A DNA stretch of 64,000 nucleotides. Source: Pseudogymnoascus destructans (taxonomy: Eukaryota > Ascomycota > Leotiomycetes > Thelebolales > Thelebolaceae). Location: the NCBI RefSeq assembly GCF_001641265.1, contig NW_020167548.1:62001-126000 (forward strand), read 5' to 3'. Under the pieces are notes generated by a model that saw only the letters and a list, made by a program, of their open reading frames with translations, did no database searches and was not told the DNA's origin. This document shows, piece by piece, positions 53,033-64,000 of this stretch. Made by a program: the position numbers and the translations under genes. Positions within the stretch are counted from its first letter, which is position 1. Each line of letters opens with the position of its first letter.

Positions 53033-53527
53033 ATTACCTACTAGCTCCTTGATAGAAGTGGTAGAAGATACGTGGCTATGGTATAACCTGGCTTATGATA
53101 CATTCCTATAGGTATAGTTGGGATAAACCTCAATTTGGGGAATGATGATGGCTGGTAGTAGACAAGAGGTAGAGATGCTACAGTTACTGAATCCATTTTT
53201 ATGACGTTCCTGGTAGTGAAGTCAGTTGAATAATTTCTACGATGCCTGTCCCTCATAATTCATGTTGTCCCGCCACACCCTCAAAATGACAACTAAGAGA
53301 AAGTATCATGTAAAGTTTCCATTCCACTCACTAACTCCGAGTCTACTCGCTCGGAAAACTAGGGACGAAAAGACGATAGACAGCGAGCGAGGCAATCTGA
53401 TGCTTCCACATCTTGCTCAAGCAACCGGACATCCCACCCGCAAATGGCCCCCCCCCCTTTCCCATCTATCACCCACACACCCAACCTCACCCATAAACCG
53501 CACCGTCGCCTACCATTTAGTAGCGAA
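53033..53527. other. intergenic between convergent PHO81 and the taspase-like gene
   Basis: Shared 3' region; C-rich near 53440-53560. Nothing recognised. Confidence 0.6.
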
Positions 53528-55392
53528 CTACCCATCAACCTTAATCTTCCTCCCCCCCTGCACCACAACCCCCGTATCCCCAATCCGACTCATAACGCAC
53601 TTCGGCTCCCTCTCCCCCGAATGCATGCTCGCCAGCGCAAACGAATCCGTATTATGCGCAAAGTGCAAAAAATACCCCTCCGGCATCTTCTTGACGGCCA
53701 TGACGCCGATCGCGCCTGCAGAGTGACTGTTCTTGACGCCGGGGTGCTCCATGAAGTCGTTGAGGACGAATGATTCCATGGCGTCTTCCTCGTTGGTCTC
53801 GGTGTTGGTGCCGCCGCGGCCGCGCTTGGTGCAGAAGTACAGGCGCTCGGCGCATTTCTGAGAGGCCATCGTGGTGGCCATGTGTTCGCCGGTGCCGCTG
53901 GTGACGGCGGCGACGGTGACGTTTTCGGAGTCCTCGAAGTCGGCGGGGATGACGGCTGTGCCGACTCCGACGAGAGCGGCTGGTCCGACGCGCCCGCGAT
54001 GCTTCATGCCGATGCCGCCGGAGGATGAACCGGCGGCGATGTTGCCAAAGATGTCAATGGCGATGGCGCCGACGGTATCGGTAATGCGGTCTTCGTCGAT
54101 ATCGGAGAGCATAAAAGCAGGGAACGGCTTGGGGGTCTCGTCTTCGAGTTCTGGCAGTGTAGCGGGCTCTTGTGTGTCATCAGAACCATCGGTGCCTTTG
54201 CGTTGCTTGCCGGTAGGAGGGCGTGTCAGTCCCGATGGTGTATCAGACTCACTTTTAGACGGTTCGTCAGCCGCATCCACATTCCTGTTTGGTTTAAGCA
54301 AAGAGGGAGTACGTGGTCCATGTCCTTCACTGGAACGGCTACCGCTGTACCTGGGGCGCTTGGCCGAGTGCATCGATGGACTAACAGGAATACGCGATTG
54401 CGTGTTTGACTCATATTGAATTTTATTGTCAGGGGTTCTTGGTGTTTTCGGGTTCGCCGAGGCTGGAATCCTGGTTGGTAGCATATCATGCTCAGGTTGG
54501 AAGACATCTTGCATCTTGTCGTCTGCAAAAGTCGACGGCGATGCTGCCTGAGGAGTACCTGGTTGGCCTTCGTTCCATGTAGCACTCATGAGAGCGTTGA
54601 AGTGATCTCTTCTTTGCTTCTCACGCACTCTTTCTTCGTATTCATGGTCAACCACTTCCTCGCCTGGGCTGCCTGGGCTGTTGGGAGTGCGGGGAAACCC
54701 AGCTTTCCTCAGGTCCTCCCGCCAGCGGATAAATCTTTCTCTGGCATTAGTAGACACGAGCGCATCGTGGTGAACTATGTCCATCCCATGCTCAAACCCA
54801 AACTCTGCTGCACCGTCAGCTATCAACAGGTTTGGTGGTACGCGTCTGAGCGACAATGGGCGGTTGGACTCTTCTAGAACGATTCGGGCGAGGTGAATAG
54901 GATTTTTGATTTCTTGTACAAATGTCAGCATGGTCATTAAGTTCACTTGGTCTTCTAAACCTACTCGCAACGGCGCCACAAGCTCCACTTCGACCCAGAT
55001 GGTCAACGACTGTTGCATCGCACTCGACAATACCCTCGATTGTGAGGTTACTTCCGTATCCGGCATTGGTGATTTCTTTGTCTTCAAGGACTTTGATTGC
55101 TGCTTCGACTGCATCGACCGCAGTTCCACCTCCACGAAGAAAACGCATGGCAACTATGCATGCGCTAAAAATTTGTTAGCACGATCTGGGTATGACATCT
55201 CCCTGTCAGATGTTGTTTGTCAGAGGGAGGGGGATGTTAGTGGCATAGGTAAACTCACTCTGCACATGCACCGAGATGTATTTTCTCATTAGTTGTGCTG
55301 TGATATCCAGCACCAGCATGGACGAATATGGCTGCCACTGGAGCATGACTTTGTCGATTTAACCCCGGCCGTTTCTCCCCAGCGCCGTCCAT
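53528..55392 (-). CDS. taspase-like threonine aspartase (Ntn hydrolase, asparaginase-2 superfamily)
   Basis: Three exons: 55392-55259, 55164-54965 and 54912-53528, giving 572 residues. The start chosen is MDGAGEKRPGLN just before the conserved beta strand AAIFVHAGAGYHS. Alpha part: ACIVAMRFLRGGGTAVDAVEAAIKVLEDKE, TNAGYGSNLTI, VECDATVVDH, and KNPIHLARIVLEES after the second splice. The beta subunit begins at the nucleophile Thr in ITDTVGAIAIDIFGNIAAGSSSGG, where autocleavage after Asp would expose Thr; GRVGPAALVGVGTAV and TSGTGEH are further family motifs. Between the halves lies a Ser/Pro/Asp-rich insertion of about 150-200 residues not found in short asparaginases. Substrates in fungi are not known to me. 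Could equally be called an isoaspartyl peptidase/L-asparaginase homologue. Confidence 0.85.
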
Positions 55393-56787
55393 TGCGACGC
55401 CAAGTACTGGCGTGGGGGGTGGCGCTTGGAGTCGGATATAGCCCAGAAAGCGTTGTTCTTTGTACCTTGGAAATGGCCTCGAAATAATGTGGGTTAGGCT
55501 TGTATTTGTATTCCTTACGTGGTCATGGACTTGACTTCGGATGATTCTAAAGCGGGTTCGAGCGTGGTCAAGTCTTCTGGAGAGGATGTGGCGTCTGGAA
55601 GTTGTCTCTGGTTCTTGCATAGAGTGGGCCAACGTGTGAGGTCAACAAAGGTTGTAGGAACAATTATACGCGTAATGTGGTATGAATTCTTGGTGCGTTC
55701 GGCTGAAGATCGGCTGTTTCTCCAACGCGTTGTAAAGTGGGCGAATTTGCGAGAGAACAGGTGCAATCAACATGAAGGCTGAGGAATTCTTGTCCGGTGA
55801 GTTGCCTGGCGTTCAGCTCACCGGCGACGTGTGCACTCGCCACTAAGACTGGGGTGCAGGTGGTTTGTTATGTGTGAAAGGTCGAGATTGAAGGATGGGA
55901 AAGAGTATCAAGATCAAAACAAGAAGACGACCTGGGAAATATTGCAGTATCAGCCTTCAAGTGCTTAACGGAGACGCCCAAGAACGTTCAGATACTGGCA
56001 ACAAACCGGAGCTCTTTGTACAACAGACACGTCTGTTGACCGTCTCATGGAATCCGCACAGAAAAACCCAAAGCCAAGTATTCTAGGTTGAAACAGAAAC
56101 CAACTGCTATACAAATGAGTGGCACGTATATGGACAAAAGATCCGTTATACAGAGTCTTTTTATGGATGGGGAGGCGAGGCGGCTTGACACACAACAGCA
56201 CGGGATTTCAGGAAACTGATAATGACAGTGACAAAAAAGGGATAAAGAATGATTGGGAATGAATGGTTTCGGTGGAGATGAGATATTTGATGAAGATGAG
56301 CCAAAGAGGAGGAGGCCGAGTAGGGTGGTGAGAAGATCCCTCGCTGGGCTTCAATGGAGCACAGAAGCTGCTCAGAGAGACTTATCTACCTTACCTCCTC
56401 ATCACTTACTCGCAGCTGCCATGGCGTGCAAGTATATTGACCAGTTATTGACAGATTATTGACAGAGGGCCGCTCTTTCTTATTTTGTAAACCGTGAGAT
56501 GCAGCGAAACTGCCAGTCGTCCTTCCATAACTTTCTGATATAAAAATCTACGGTCACGTGATACACAGCCACCAGCCTCCAACCTCTCCAGCCTCACGCT
56601 AAATCCTTGGTGGGGCGGCTTCCGATAGGCTGCGTCGCCCACCAGCTTCCGTCGTCATCCAAACCTCGAAGGTAACAACTTCCCTGCGATGCTGACGCCG
56701 CTGCTATATATCTCTACAACAGCTTCGTCCATTTTCATTGAAGCTGTTGGTATATTGAGCGCCTGAAGAAGCCCCCCAACCCCCAAG
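55393..56787. other. 1.4 kb intergenic, divergent promoters of the taspase-like gene (-) and ARP3 (+)
   Basis: No convincing gene. Small ORFs at 55515-55782 and 55895-56201 lack motifs. The last 200 bp before ARP3 look like its promoter and leader. Confidence 0.5.
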
Positions 56788-58346
56788 ATGGCGAACCATA
56801 CCCCCGCCGTTGTCATGGACAAGTAAGCACTTTTACCCCACTCCGTCCCCAATGGACCGCCGACTGTGGCATTGTAAGACATACTGACACTATTTACAGC
56901 GGCACAGGTTTCTCGAAGCTCGGTGAGATGGAATGAAAACCCATAATTGGGACGCAACTGACCATATCTCTCTAGGGTTCGCTGGGAATGACTCGCCGTC
57001 CTTCGTATTCCCTACCGCCATCGCGACCAAGGGCGGGGCACCAGGAGCCGGAGGCACTGGATCTGGCCGCCCAGGTGTCGGAGCGAAGCCATCGTTTCTC
57101 ACTGGTGGAACTGGATCAGGTGGTGGAAACCTATCTATGAAGAGAGGGACAGAGGACCTGGACTTCTTCATCGGTGACGAGGCCTTGGCAGCCGCGAATG
57201 GACCAGGTACGTTGTAGCCTATGTGTTGGAGGGGAGTGAGACTAACCCCAGTGCAGGATACGGAATTCACTATCCCATTCGCCACGGTCAAGTTGAGAAC
57301 TGGGATCACATGGAGCGCTTCTGGTCGAACTCGATATTCAAATACCTGCGCGTTGAGCCAGAAGACCATCACTTCCTGCTCACCGAACCTCCGCTAAACC
57401 CACCGGAGAACCGCGAGAATACCGCCGAGATTATGTTCGAATCGTTCAACTGTGCCGGTCTATACATCGCTGTCCAAGCAGTGCTCGCCCTCGCTGCCTC
57501 GTGGACCTCCTCGAAGGTATCCGACCGGTCTCTTACCGGAACGGTTATCGACTCTGGTGATGGTGTTACCCACGTCATTCCCGTTGCTGAGGGATACGTT
57601 ATCGGCTCATCCATCAAGTCCATCCCAATCGCCGGTCGTGATATTACCTACTTCGTGCAATCCCTGCTGAGAGACCGCGGCGAGGCAGACTCGAGCTTGA
57701 AGACTGCTGGAGAGATCAAGGAAGAATACTGTTACGTTTGCCCCGATATTGTTAAGGAGTTCAGCAGGTTTGATAAGGACCCCACACGTTTCGTGAAGCA
57801 CCTTGTCACCCAGCCCGGCGGAAGGAAGGTCTCGGTCGACGTTGGCTACGAGCGTTTCCTGGCCCCAGAGATCTTCTTCAACCCCGAGATCTACTCCTCC
57901 GATTTCCTGACCCCCCTCCCACAAGTGGTCGACACCGTCATCCAAACCTCGCCCATTGATGTGCGTCGTGGCCTCTACAAGAACATTGTCCTATCGGGTG
58001 GATCCACTCTCTACAAAGATTTCGGTCGCCGGTTACAGCGCGACATCAAGCATCTCGTTGACGCTCGCATCCGCGCCTCGGAAGCGAAGAGCGGAGGCGC
58101 AAAGTCTGGCGGCCTGGAGGTACAGGTTATTACGCACAAGCGCCAGAGACATGGTCCATGGTTTGGTGGAAGTTTATTGGGACAGACGCCCGAGTTCAGG
58201 AGTTACTGCCACACCAAGGTATGTCTTGCTGGGTGCTATATATTCTTTCCAGATGCAGCGCTAACATTTTATAGGCGGAGTATGATGAGATAGGCCCATC
58301 CATTGTGCGGAGATTTGCTCTGTTGGGAGGTCCAGGTGGCTCATAG
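56788..58346 (+). CDS. ARP3: actin-related protein 3 (Arp2/3 complex)
   Basis: Five exons: 56788-56822, 56900-56922 (23 bp only), 56976-57206, 57257-58218 and 58275-58346, giving 440 residues. The N-terminus reads PAVVMDNGTGFSKLGFAGND, the actin-fold phosphate-1 loop, assembled across three exons. Arp3 features: YGIHYPIRHGQVENWDHMERFW, TAEIMFESFNCAGLYIAVQAVLAL, GTVIDSGDGVTHVIPVAEG, IVLSGGSTLYKDFGRRLQRD, and the C-terminus AEYDEIGPSIVRRF. With Arp2 it nucleates branched actin. The Gly-rich loop near residues 35-70 (GGAPGAGGTGSGRPG) is usual in fungal Arp3. Confidence 0.97.
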
Positions 58347-59006
58347 AGTGAGATGGGTTCGGGAGGTAGTGAGTGGGTGAGATAGGGGGGAGGAAAAGCT
58401 ATAGATACTGTAGTTTCAAGCGCCATTGAAGTTGATATTGACTTATGCTACGGCTGGTGACTATCCTGCCTGAGAAAGCCTTGGACATTCCAAAAAGGCT
58501 ACAGCCTCATCAGCATAACCGGACTCTGTTAGAGTGGATTCTGCTCCCAGTCTAGAGGGATGTCAGGATTGGTGGCAGAGCTAGAGTTTGATTCTGTCAT
58601 TTATCCCTTATATTTGTGGCCATGGCCTGATTGAGGTCACTATGACGGAGAGTTGTCAAGGGACCCTTGCAATGGCACCGGTCCCAGGGTTTTGACAACC
58701 CCTAGTCCCCTCACATATTCTATTTAATTCGCTATAGGTTTTCACATACGATTGGAGCAAGGGAGTGAGTGAAGACGGATATCTCCTTCTTTGGTGCTTC
58801 GGGAGAAGTTATAACCTGTCACGACACCACCTACGTAATGGGGCCTGAAAGTCACCTGTTCAGGGCATTCCGTATGTTGTCATTCGGGACCATAACTTTG
58901 TTTTCCTAATGTCTGAAATAATCCCATATTATAATTTATAGCTATAGGGCAGCCTTGTATTTGCAGTTACCAAGTCGACTACGGCAATCGTGGGCAATCA
59001 CAGACT
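58347..59006. other. intergenic, no feature recognised
   Basis: 3' flank of ARP3 and upstream DNA of the broken alcohol dehydrogenase. Nothing else seen. Confidence 0.6.
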
Positions 59007-60203
59007 ATGGACAATTTACCAGATACTCAGTGGGCACAAGTTGCCCAAGGTCCCGGTGACAGTAGGCTCTACCCCCTGTTCTCTCTTCATGTCTCTCGAC
59101 ATGACCTTTCCTCTGTCAGAGAAAGGCGGTCATTAAGCTGTCTTAGAGGTCGAATACAAGAAGATCCCTGTCCCTATCCCCGCAGATGAAGTCCTAGTTA
59201 ATATAAAATTCTCTGGGGTTTGCCATACGTGCGTCTCCTATACTCTCATCACATATCAAAGCATCACAAAGATCGTGCTAATAGAATAGCGATTTACACG
59301 CCCTGGCCGGAGACTGGCCTCTCAAAACCAAATGGCCCTTAATTGGAGGCCATGAAGGCGCCGGCGTCGTAGTCGAGCGCGGCGAACTCATCAGCGATGT
59401 CAAAATCGGAGACCATGTCGGTGTAAAATGGCTGAACGGTTCCTGTCTCTATTGTTCGTTCTGCCAGGCTCGGATGAGCCGCTATGTCCCAAAGCGATTC
59501 TGTCAGGTTACACGGTGATGGCACCTTTCAACAGTACTGTATTGCTAAGGCAGCACACGTCGCACATATCCCGCCAGGGGTCGACCTAGCATCCGTGGCA
59601 CCCATTCTCTGTGCTGGCATCACGGTTTATAAGGCACTGAAGGAATCGAATGCCCGTCCTGGACAGACTGTCGCCATTGTCGGGGCAGGAGGCGGACTCG
59701 GTACGCTTGCTATCCAATTTGCGAAAGCGATGGGCGTTCGGGTGCTGGCGATTGACGGTGGCTCTGAAAAGGGAGAGCTGTGCAAGAAGCTCGGCGCGCG
59801 GACCTATATTGATTTTGAGACAGCGAAGGACATCGTAACGGATGTCAAAGCAGAAACAGACGAGCATGCTGGCCCTAACGCCGTGTTACTGATTGCACCG
59901 TTCGAGAAGCCGTTCCAGCAAGCCTGCGAGTATATACGGCCACGTGGGACGATTGTCGCGATAGGAATGCCCGCGGATGCAATCCTTCGGGCGCCTGTGT
60001 TTGAAACGGTCGTCAAGATGATCACGATTAAAGGGAGCTATGTTGGGAACAGGCGCGATACGGCGGAGGCGATCCAGTTCTTTGCGCGGGGGTTGGTTAG
60101 TGCCCCGCTTGAGCTGATGGGACTCAGTCAGTTGCAGGAGATATTCGAAAGATTACGCGCCGGGAAGGTAGCGGGGAGGATAGTAGTTGACACAAGCAAG
60201 TAG
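59007..60203 (+). pseudogene. zinc-type alcohol dehydrogenase with two frameshifts
   Basis: Exons 59007-59061, 59147-59228 and 59290 onward give MDNLPDTQWAQVAQ..., KVEYKKIPVPIPADEVLVNIKFSGVCHTDLHALAGDWP, GGHEGAGVVVERGE and WLNGSCLYCSFCQ. Right after this the conserved protein moves to a second frame (GSDEPLCPKAILSGYTV) and after about 50 bases to a third (DGTFQQYCIAKAAHVAHIPPGVD), which then runs to the stop at 60203 with the NAD-binding VGAGGGLGTLAIQFAKAMG. Each shift fits loss of one base, near 59471 and 59513. The first frame ends in TGA at about 59515. All catalytic and zinc ligands (Cys in GVCHT, His in GGHE, the Cys cluster) are still encoded, so the damage is recent or an assembly error. 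Confidence 0.8.
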
Positions 60204-61168
60204 AATATTGGGGGAGGATGGGCGGTTTGATCGACGAAGCGCACGCAAGATGGCGGGAGCTAGAGTCCCAGGCGTCGTTGTGTGAGACAGGTATCATATT
60301 TTCTGACAGCTCGTGGCGGGCAAGTTTGAACACAACGGAGGAAGTAGTGACAATAGTTACTCAAAGCTTGCGAATGGCTGATATAACCTATTGTCACTCT
60401 AAGTTTTCACGGCAACTATGAATATACCAAGGCTCCGAGCACTTGAAGTTGTAATTATCACGGTTAGTTGCTCAGAGATGAAATTAACATGGGAAGTCCC
60501 AGTAGCTTCAAATTCAGTATCAGTCTCAATCAGACTCTGTACAGCACAGTAGAGTGCTCCTTGCTCCTTTGATACTTCAATCGCGTCATGTCTTTGTTGG
60601 ATGTTGGCATCGACATGGAATCTCCTCATCGTCACCCCGCCAAGTGCAGCCGCTAGTGTCAAGGCGGGGTTAGATGAGCATTTGTGGTCCCTAAAACGGC
60701 TTGTGTAGTTACTGATAAGCGGTGATAGCACCAGTATATTTATGAGAATATGATCTTTATCAAACTGAATATGGTATGGTATAACTTCCTGACCCGAGCC
60801 AGGTCCGTCATCAGACTCTCAAATCTTGATCTGGGGATTATCCAACATCGTTTAACGCCATCCTTCCGCATTAAGAGATTAGTGATGGTGATGCATAATG
60901 TAGTGTCTGTTCCATATCCATTGCTGGATCTCGTCGCTGATTATCATTGATAACATAGCCAATATGACATCGCTGCCTCCCTACTGGAACCTCAGTTTAG
61001 TAATCATAGGTGCCGCCTCCTGCAACGGTGTTAGCAATCACGGTTTTATAATTTTTGCCTCGCTGTAATATTCATGACTTCTTATATGCCAAGTTGGGCT
61101 ACTACTTGAAAAAGTACAGAATGATCCAAACGTAGTGCTATACCCTTCGATGTCTCTCTCGCCGTTGA
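60204..61168. other. intergenic, no gene recognised
   Basis: AT-rich. A 110-codon open frame on the minus strand (60399-60731) has no motif. The region ends at the inverted LTR stub. Confidence 0.55.
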
Positions 61169-61320
61169 TGTAATGGTGGCTGCACCAGATGTGAGAATCT
61201 AGCCACCCAAGGAAAGGGATGATTTTACTAAGACAACACACTGTCTTAGGAAACAGAGCCAAAGGGTTGTAGCTTAGACTATTCCATAACGCAGCAATCA
61301 AGTGTATGATGTAGTGGAGT
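61169..61320 (-). repeat. 152-bp inverted stub of the 936-bp LTR end
   Basis: TGTAATGGTGGCTGCACC... through ...GATGTAGTGGAGT is the reverse complement of the last 152 bp of the 936-bp LTR with a few mismatches. It abuts the start of LTR copy 3, so copy 3 plus stub look like an element with a 152-bp inverted repeat. Confidence 0.85.
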
Positions 61321-62235
61321 TGTCATACTGGCATTTGTTGCACTCAGTTTGCTATCAAACTCAAGAGCAAACTTAGAAATCTCCTCCTCAAACCTACAAG
61401 TCACTTAACATATTTTGGCTTGTCACACCAACAACAAGAGCAATACTACTCAACGATTGCTACAACCCTCTATGATTCATTACACATCATTGCTCCTTAG
61501 TTACTGGGCCGATATTACCACATAGCATATCTCTACAACCCTCTATGATTCATTACATGACATCACTCCTTAGTTACTGGGCTAATACTACACATGACAT
61601 ATCTCTATCAACTAGAGGCCTAGGAACATGAACAATAGCTCCAAAAGCTTCTACAACCCTCTATGATTCATTACACGTCATCGCTCCTTAGTTAACCACA
61701 AGATTGGTTAAGTTATGACATAATTTGTTATAGGGGTACTCTGACCTTGGACCTCCTTTCACTTCCTATAGGCTAGGAACCTAAGAGATGGTTCTGTGGG
61801 ATTCTCTTACGTTGACTATAGTTACCAAGCCTGGTTAATCATGGAAAGTCTTGGAAAATGAGAGAACTAAACTCCTTTAGCATAAATAGGATTGCCTTTT
61901 CCTTAAGAAAGGGCAAGCAGACAATACAGTAAATTGACTATCACATACTTCCACGTCTTTTCCAAGCTTCCAAGCATTGATCTTGTTACTCCTTGTTTCT
62001 GAAAAGTCAGTGAGTTGCTAACCTCTGACTTATCCCTGAGTTCTCAGACTCAACATTTAACATTTGTTACAACTTGTCTAAACCACTCCACTACATCATA
62101 CACTTGATTGCCGCGTTGTGGAATAGTCTAAGCTACAACCCTTTGGCTCTGTTTTCTAAGACAGTGTGTTGTCTTAGTAAATTCATCCCTTCCTTGGGTG
62201 GCTAGATTCTCACATCTGGTGCACCCACCATTACA
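61321..62235 (+). mobile_element. 936-bp LTR family, copy 3 (915 bp, diverged)
   Basis: Starts TGTCATACTGGCATTTG, ends CCACCATTACA. Compared with copies 2 and 4 it has deletions and an internal repeat of the CTACAACCCTCTATGATTCAT segment (three occurrences between 61455 and 61680). Its right flank lies in the protease region of a gypsy element; the left flank does not continue that element. No 5-bp duplication is visible (GGAGT versus TTTTG). Confidence 0.8.
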
Positions 62236-62826
62236 TTTTGCCACTAAGTGGGATATGAGGTTGGCGGTTGTGCCGCTGTCAACGAGCGCGCGAAGGGGTC
62301 ACCACGCTTCCACTCCTCGTACGTTGACAAGAATCGACAGGCTGTTCTTCCCCTGGGTAACCGCTCCATCCATCGGGATTTGGATAGAGGGCCCTAGTTT
62401 TTTGGTTGCAGGATGCCTTTTAGCTGGCTCCCCTGCTGTACCACTCGGATGCACTGCGCACCCTCGCCGTTCCTTAAGAAACACTGAGCGGTGCGGTGTC
62501 CCTCCTTTCCACAATGGAAACAGAGGTTGTTGTCCCTTCGCCGCTTCTCTTCCTCATCTGAGAGACGCGAGCGCTTCACTCCCGCTCTTTCTCCGCTTCG
62601 ACTTCCCTGGTGGGGGTGCGAACCCCTCTTGTGAGGATTCTCCCCCCTCTTTTCTTCCTTGTGGTCCTTCTGACCCCCCTTTTCCTGGCCCTTTGGTAGG
62701 TTGGCTTGTTCAAACTGGGAGGCGAGCGCTATAAGGGCGCTTCGCATCCGCGGAATCTTAGGATAAGTGATTACCCTCAAGCGTAGATCGGGCCGGAGCT
62801 TTGCGAGGAAGTGCTGAACTCGATGT
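62236..62826 (-). pseudogene. Ty3/gypsy fragment: end of gag with zinc knuckle, start of protease
   Basis: On the minus strand: FLAKLRPDLRLRVI, Lys/Glu/Arg-rich linker, the nucleocapsid knuckle CFHCGKEGHRTAQC (C-x2-C-x4-H-x4-C), then ILVNVRGVEAW, a TGA stop, and LVDSGTTANLISHL, the aspartic protease active site. It is cut at 62236 by LTR copy 3. It continues at 63763-64000 on the other side of LTR copy 4; bases 62822-62826 (GATGT) are the target duplication. Different family from the gypsy element at 772-3719. Confidence 0.85.
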
Positions 62827-63762
62827 TGTCATACTGACATTCGTTGCACTCAGTTTGCTATCAAACTCAAGAGCAAACTTAGAAATCTCCTCCTCAAACC
62901 TACAAGTCACCATACATATCTTGGCTTATCACACCAACAACAGAAGCAATACTACTCAACGATTGCTGCAAACTCTTCTACTACATCTGTTTATGCTACA
63001 TACATCACGGCATATCATTTGAACACTCATTGAACAAGTTATTAAGAAAATCTCCTCCTTAAGGGGGTGGGCCAATACTACCACATGGCATATCTCTACC
63101 AACTAGAGGCCTAGGAACATGAACGATAGCTCTAGAAGCTTCTACAACCCTCTATGATTCATTACACGTCATCGCTCCTTAGTTACCCACAAGATTGGTT
63201 AAGTTATGACATAATTTATCTATAGGTACTCTGACCTTGGACCTCCTTTTCACTTCCTATAGGCTAGGAACCCAAGAGATGGTTCTATGGGATTCTCTTA
63301 CGTTCACTACATGATTAGCAAGCTAGTTGTGGGTCGCACTTGATTTCTAATACATTTACCAAGCCTGGTTAGTCATGGAAAGTCATGGAAAATGAGAGAA
63401 CTACACTCCTTTGGCATAAATAGGATTGCCCTTTCCTTAAGAAAGGGCAAGCAGGCAATACAGTAAATCGACTAGCACATACTTCTACGTCTTTTCCAAG
63501 CTTCCAAGCATTGATCTTGTTATTCTCTGTTTTTGAAAAGTCAGTGAGGTGCTAACCTCTGACTTACCCCTGAGTTCTCAGACTCAACATTTGTTGCAAC
63601 TTGTCTAGACCACTTCACCACATCATACACCTGATTGCTGCGTTGTGGAATAGTCTAAGCTACAACCCTTTGGCTCTGTTTCCTAAGACAGTGTGTTGTC
63701 TTAGTAAATTCATCCCTTCCTTGGGTGGCTAGATTCTCATATCTGGTGCACCCACCATTACA
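62827..63762 (+). mobile_element. 936-bp LTR family, copy 4 (solo LTR, TSD GATGT, inside gypsy gag)
   Basis: Exactly 936 bp from TGTCATACTG to CACCATTACA. Bounded by GATGT at 62822-62826 and 63763-63767. Removing it joins the gag reading frame on both sides without a gap (…AYSEEH / VQHFLAKL…), which proves the insertion boundaries. This copy defines the family: TG...CA ends, 5-bp duplication, so an LTR and not a DNA transposon. Confidence 0.93.
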
Positions 63763-64000
63763 GATGTTCTTCACTGTATGCCTTCAACTCCCCCTCTAAC
63801 GTCTCGAGGTAGGTCGCAAAGGTTTGCGCAGACTGTCCGGGTCGCTGGCGCGCCTCCTCGTATTTGATCGCTGTCGAGAGGCCCCGATTAACTGGATCCT
63901 CAACGAGGTCAAGAAGGAACTTCTTGAACCCCTTCCAAGTCTTCTGGAAGTCAGGTTCCTTCTCGTGTCGAAGCCATGCGTCTCGAGGTTCGCCCTCGAG
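63763..64000 (-). pseudogene. gypsy gag fragment, capsid region, truncated by window edge
   Basis: Open on the minus strand from 64000 to 63763: EGEPRDAWLRHEKEPDF, WKGFKKFLLDLVEDPVNRGL, AIKYEEARQRPGQSAQTF and ATYLETLEGELKAYSEEH, a capsid domain of fungal gypsy Gag. It is the upstream part of the fragment at 62236-62826. Confidence 0.85.

Noticed and set aside
60399..60731. 110-codon ORF on the minus strand as a gene
   Set aside because: AT-rich intergenic DNA, no motif, no intron signals or neighbours supporting it.
61169..62235. The 936-bp repeat as a DNA transposon with long terminal inverted repeats
   Set aside because: Copy 4 has no inverted stub but has a perfect 5-bp duplication and restores a gag frame, so the unit is an LTR; the stubs are secondary.

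Overview
The window is nuclear DNA of a filamentous ascomycete (Pezizomycotina). The signs are short introns of about 45-120 bp with GTRNGT donors and CTAAC-like branch points, orthologues of fungal genes (PHO81/nuc-2, SKB1, THR4, the complex I 17.8 kDa subunit), Fot1/pogo and Ty3/gypsy elements, and intron-containing tRNAs. A leotiomycete-like fungus is my guess, not a demonstrated placement.

Layout. 1-4.4 kb is a nested transposon block: a Fot1/pogo element (minus strand, cut by the window edge) sits inside a decayed Ty3/gypsy element, which sits inside a copy of a 936-bp LTR that also holds a solo 257-bp LTR. 5.2-24 kb is a gene-rich tract: SIL1 with a chromodomain gene 18 bp upstream in the same frame, the complex I 17.8 kDa subunit, a SET-domain protein, SPT2, ribosomal proteins P2 and S15, a multi-exon cysteine-module gene, threonine synthase, and a large unrecognised protein. 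24.2-26.1 kb is an apparently intact pogo element with long terminal inverted repeats and a TA duplication. 26.1-28.3 kb has no convincing gene. 28.3-44.4 kb carries a DHA1-type MFS transporter, tRNA-Gly(CCC), the DEAD-box helicase MSS116, the DEAH helicase PRP43, the methyltransferase SKB1/PRMT5, SmF, a DUF866 zinc protein and a PPR-type mitochondrial protein. 44.5-47 kb is a second repeat island (GAAGAAGAT minisatellite, 936-bp LTR with a nested 475-bp solo LTR, a transposon gene remnant). 47.4-60.2 kb has a membrane-anchored QxW-repeat protein, tRNA-Pro(TGG), PHO81, a taspase-like protease, ARP3 and a frameshifted alcohol dehydrogenase. 61.2-64 kb is a third repeat island: two more 936-bp LTRs and a gypsy gag/protease fragment that one of them interrupts.

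The protein genes are mostly housekeeping (translation, splicing, chromatin, phosphate sensing, ER folding, respiration) and form no obvious pathway cluster. The most unusual locus is the gene at about 14.5-17.0 kb. It is built of repeated C-x4-C...C-x2-H modules; most are encoded by a single exon whose length is a multiple of three, with the intron splitting the module's last histidine codon in phase 1. At least three modules look to have lost splicing signals or frame, so they can be skipped without disturbing the rest.
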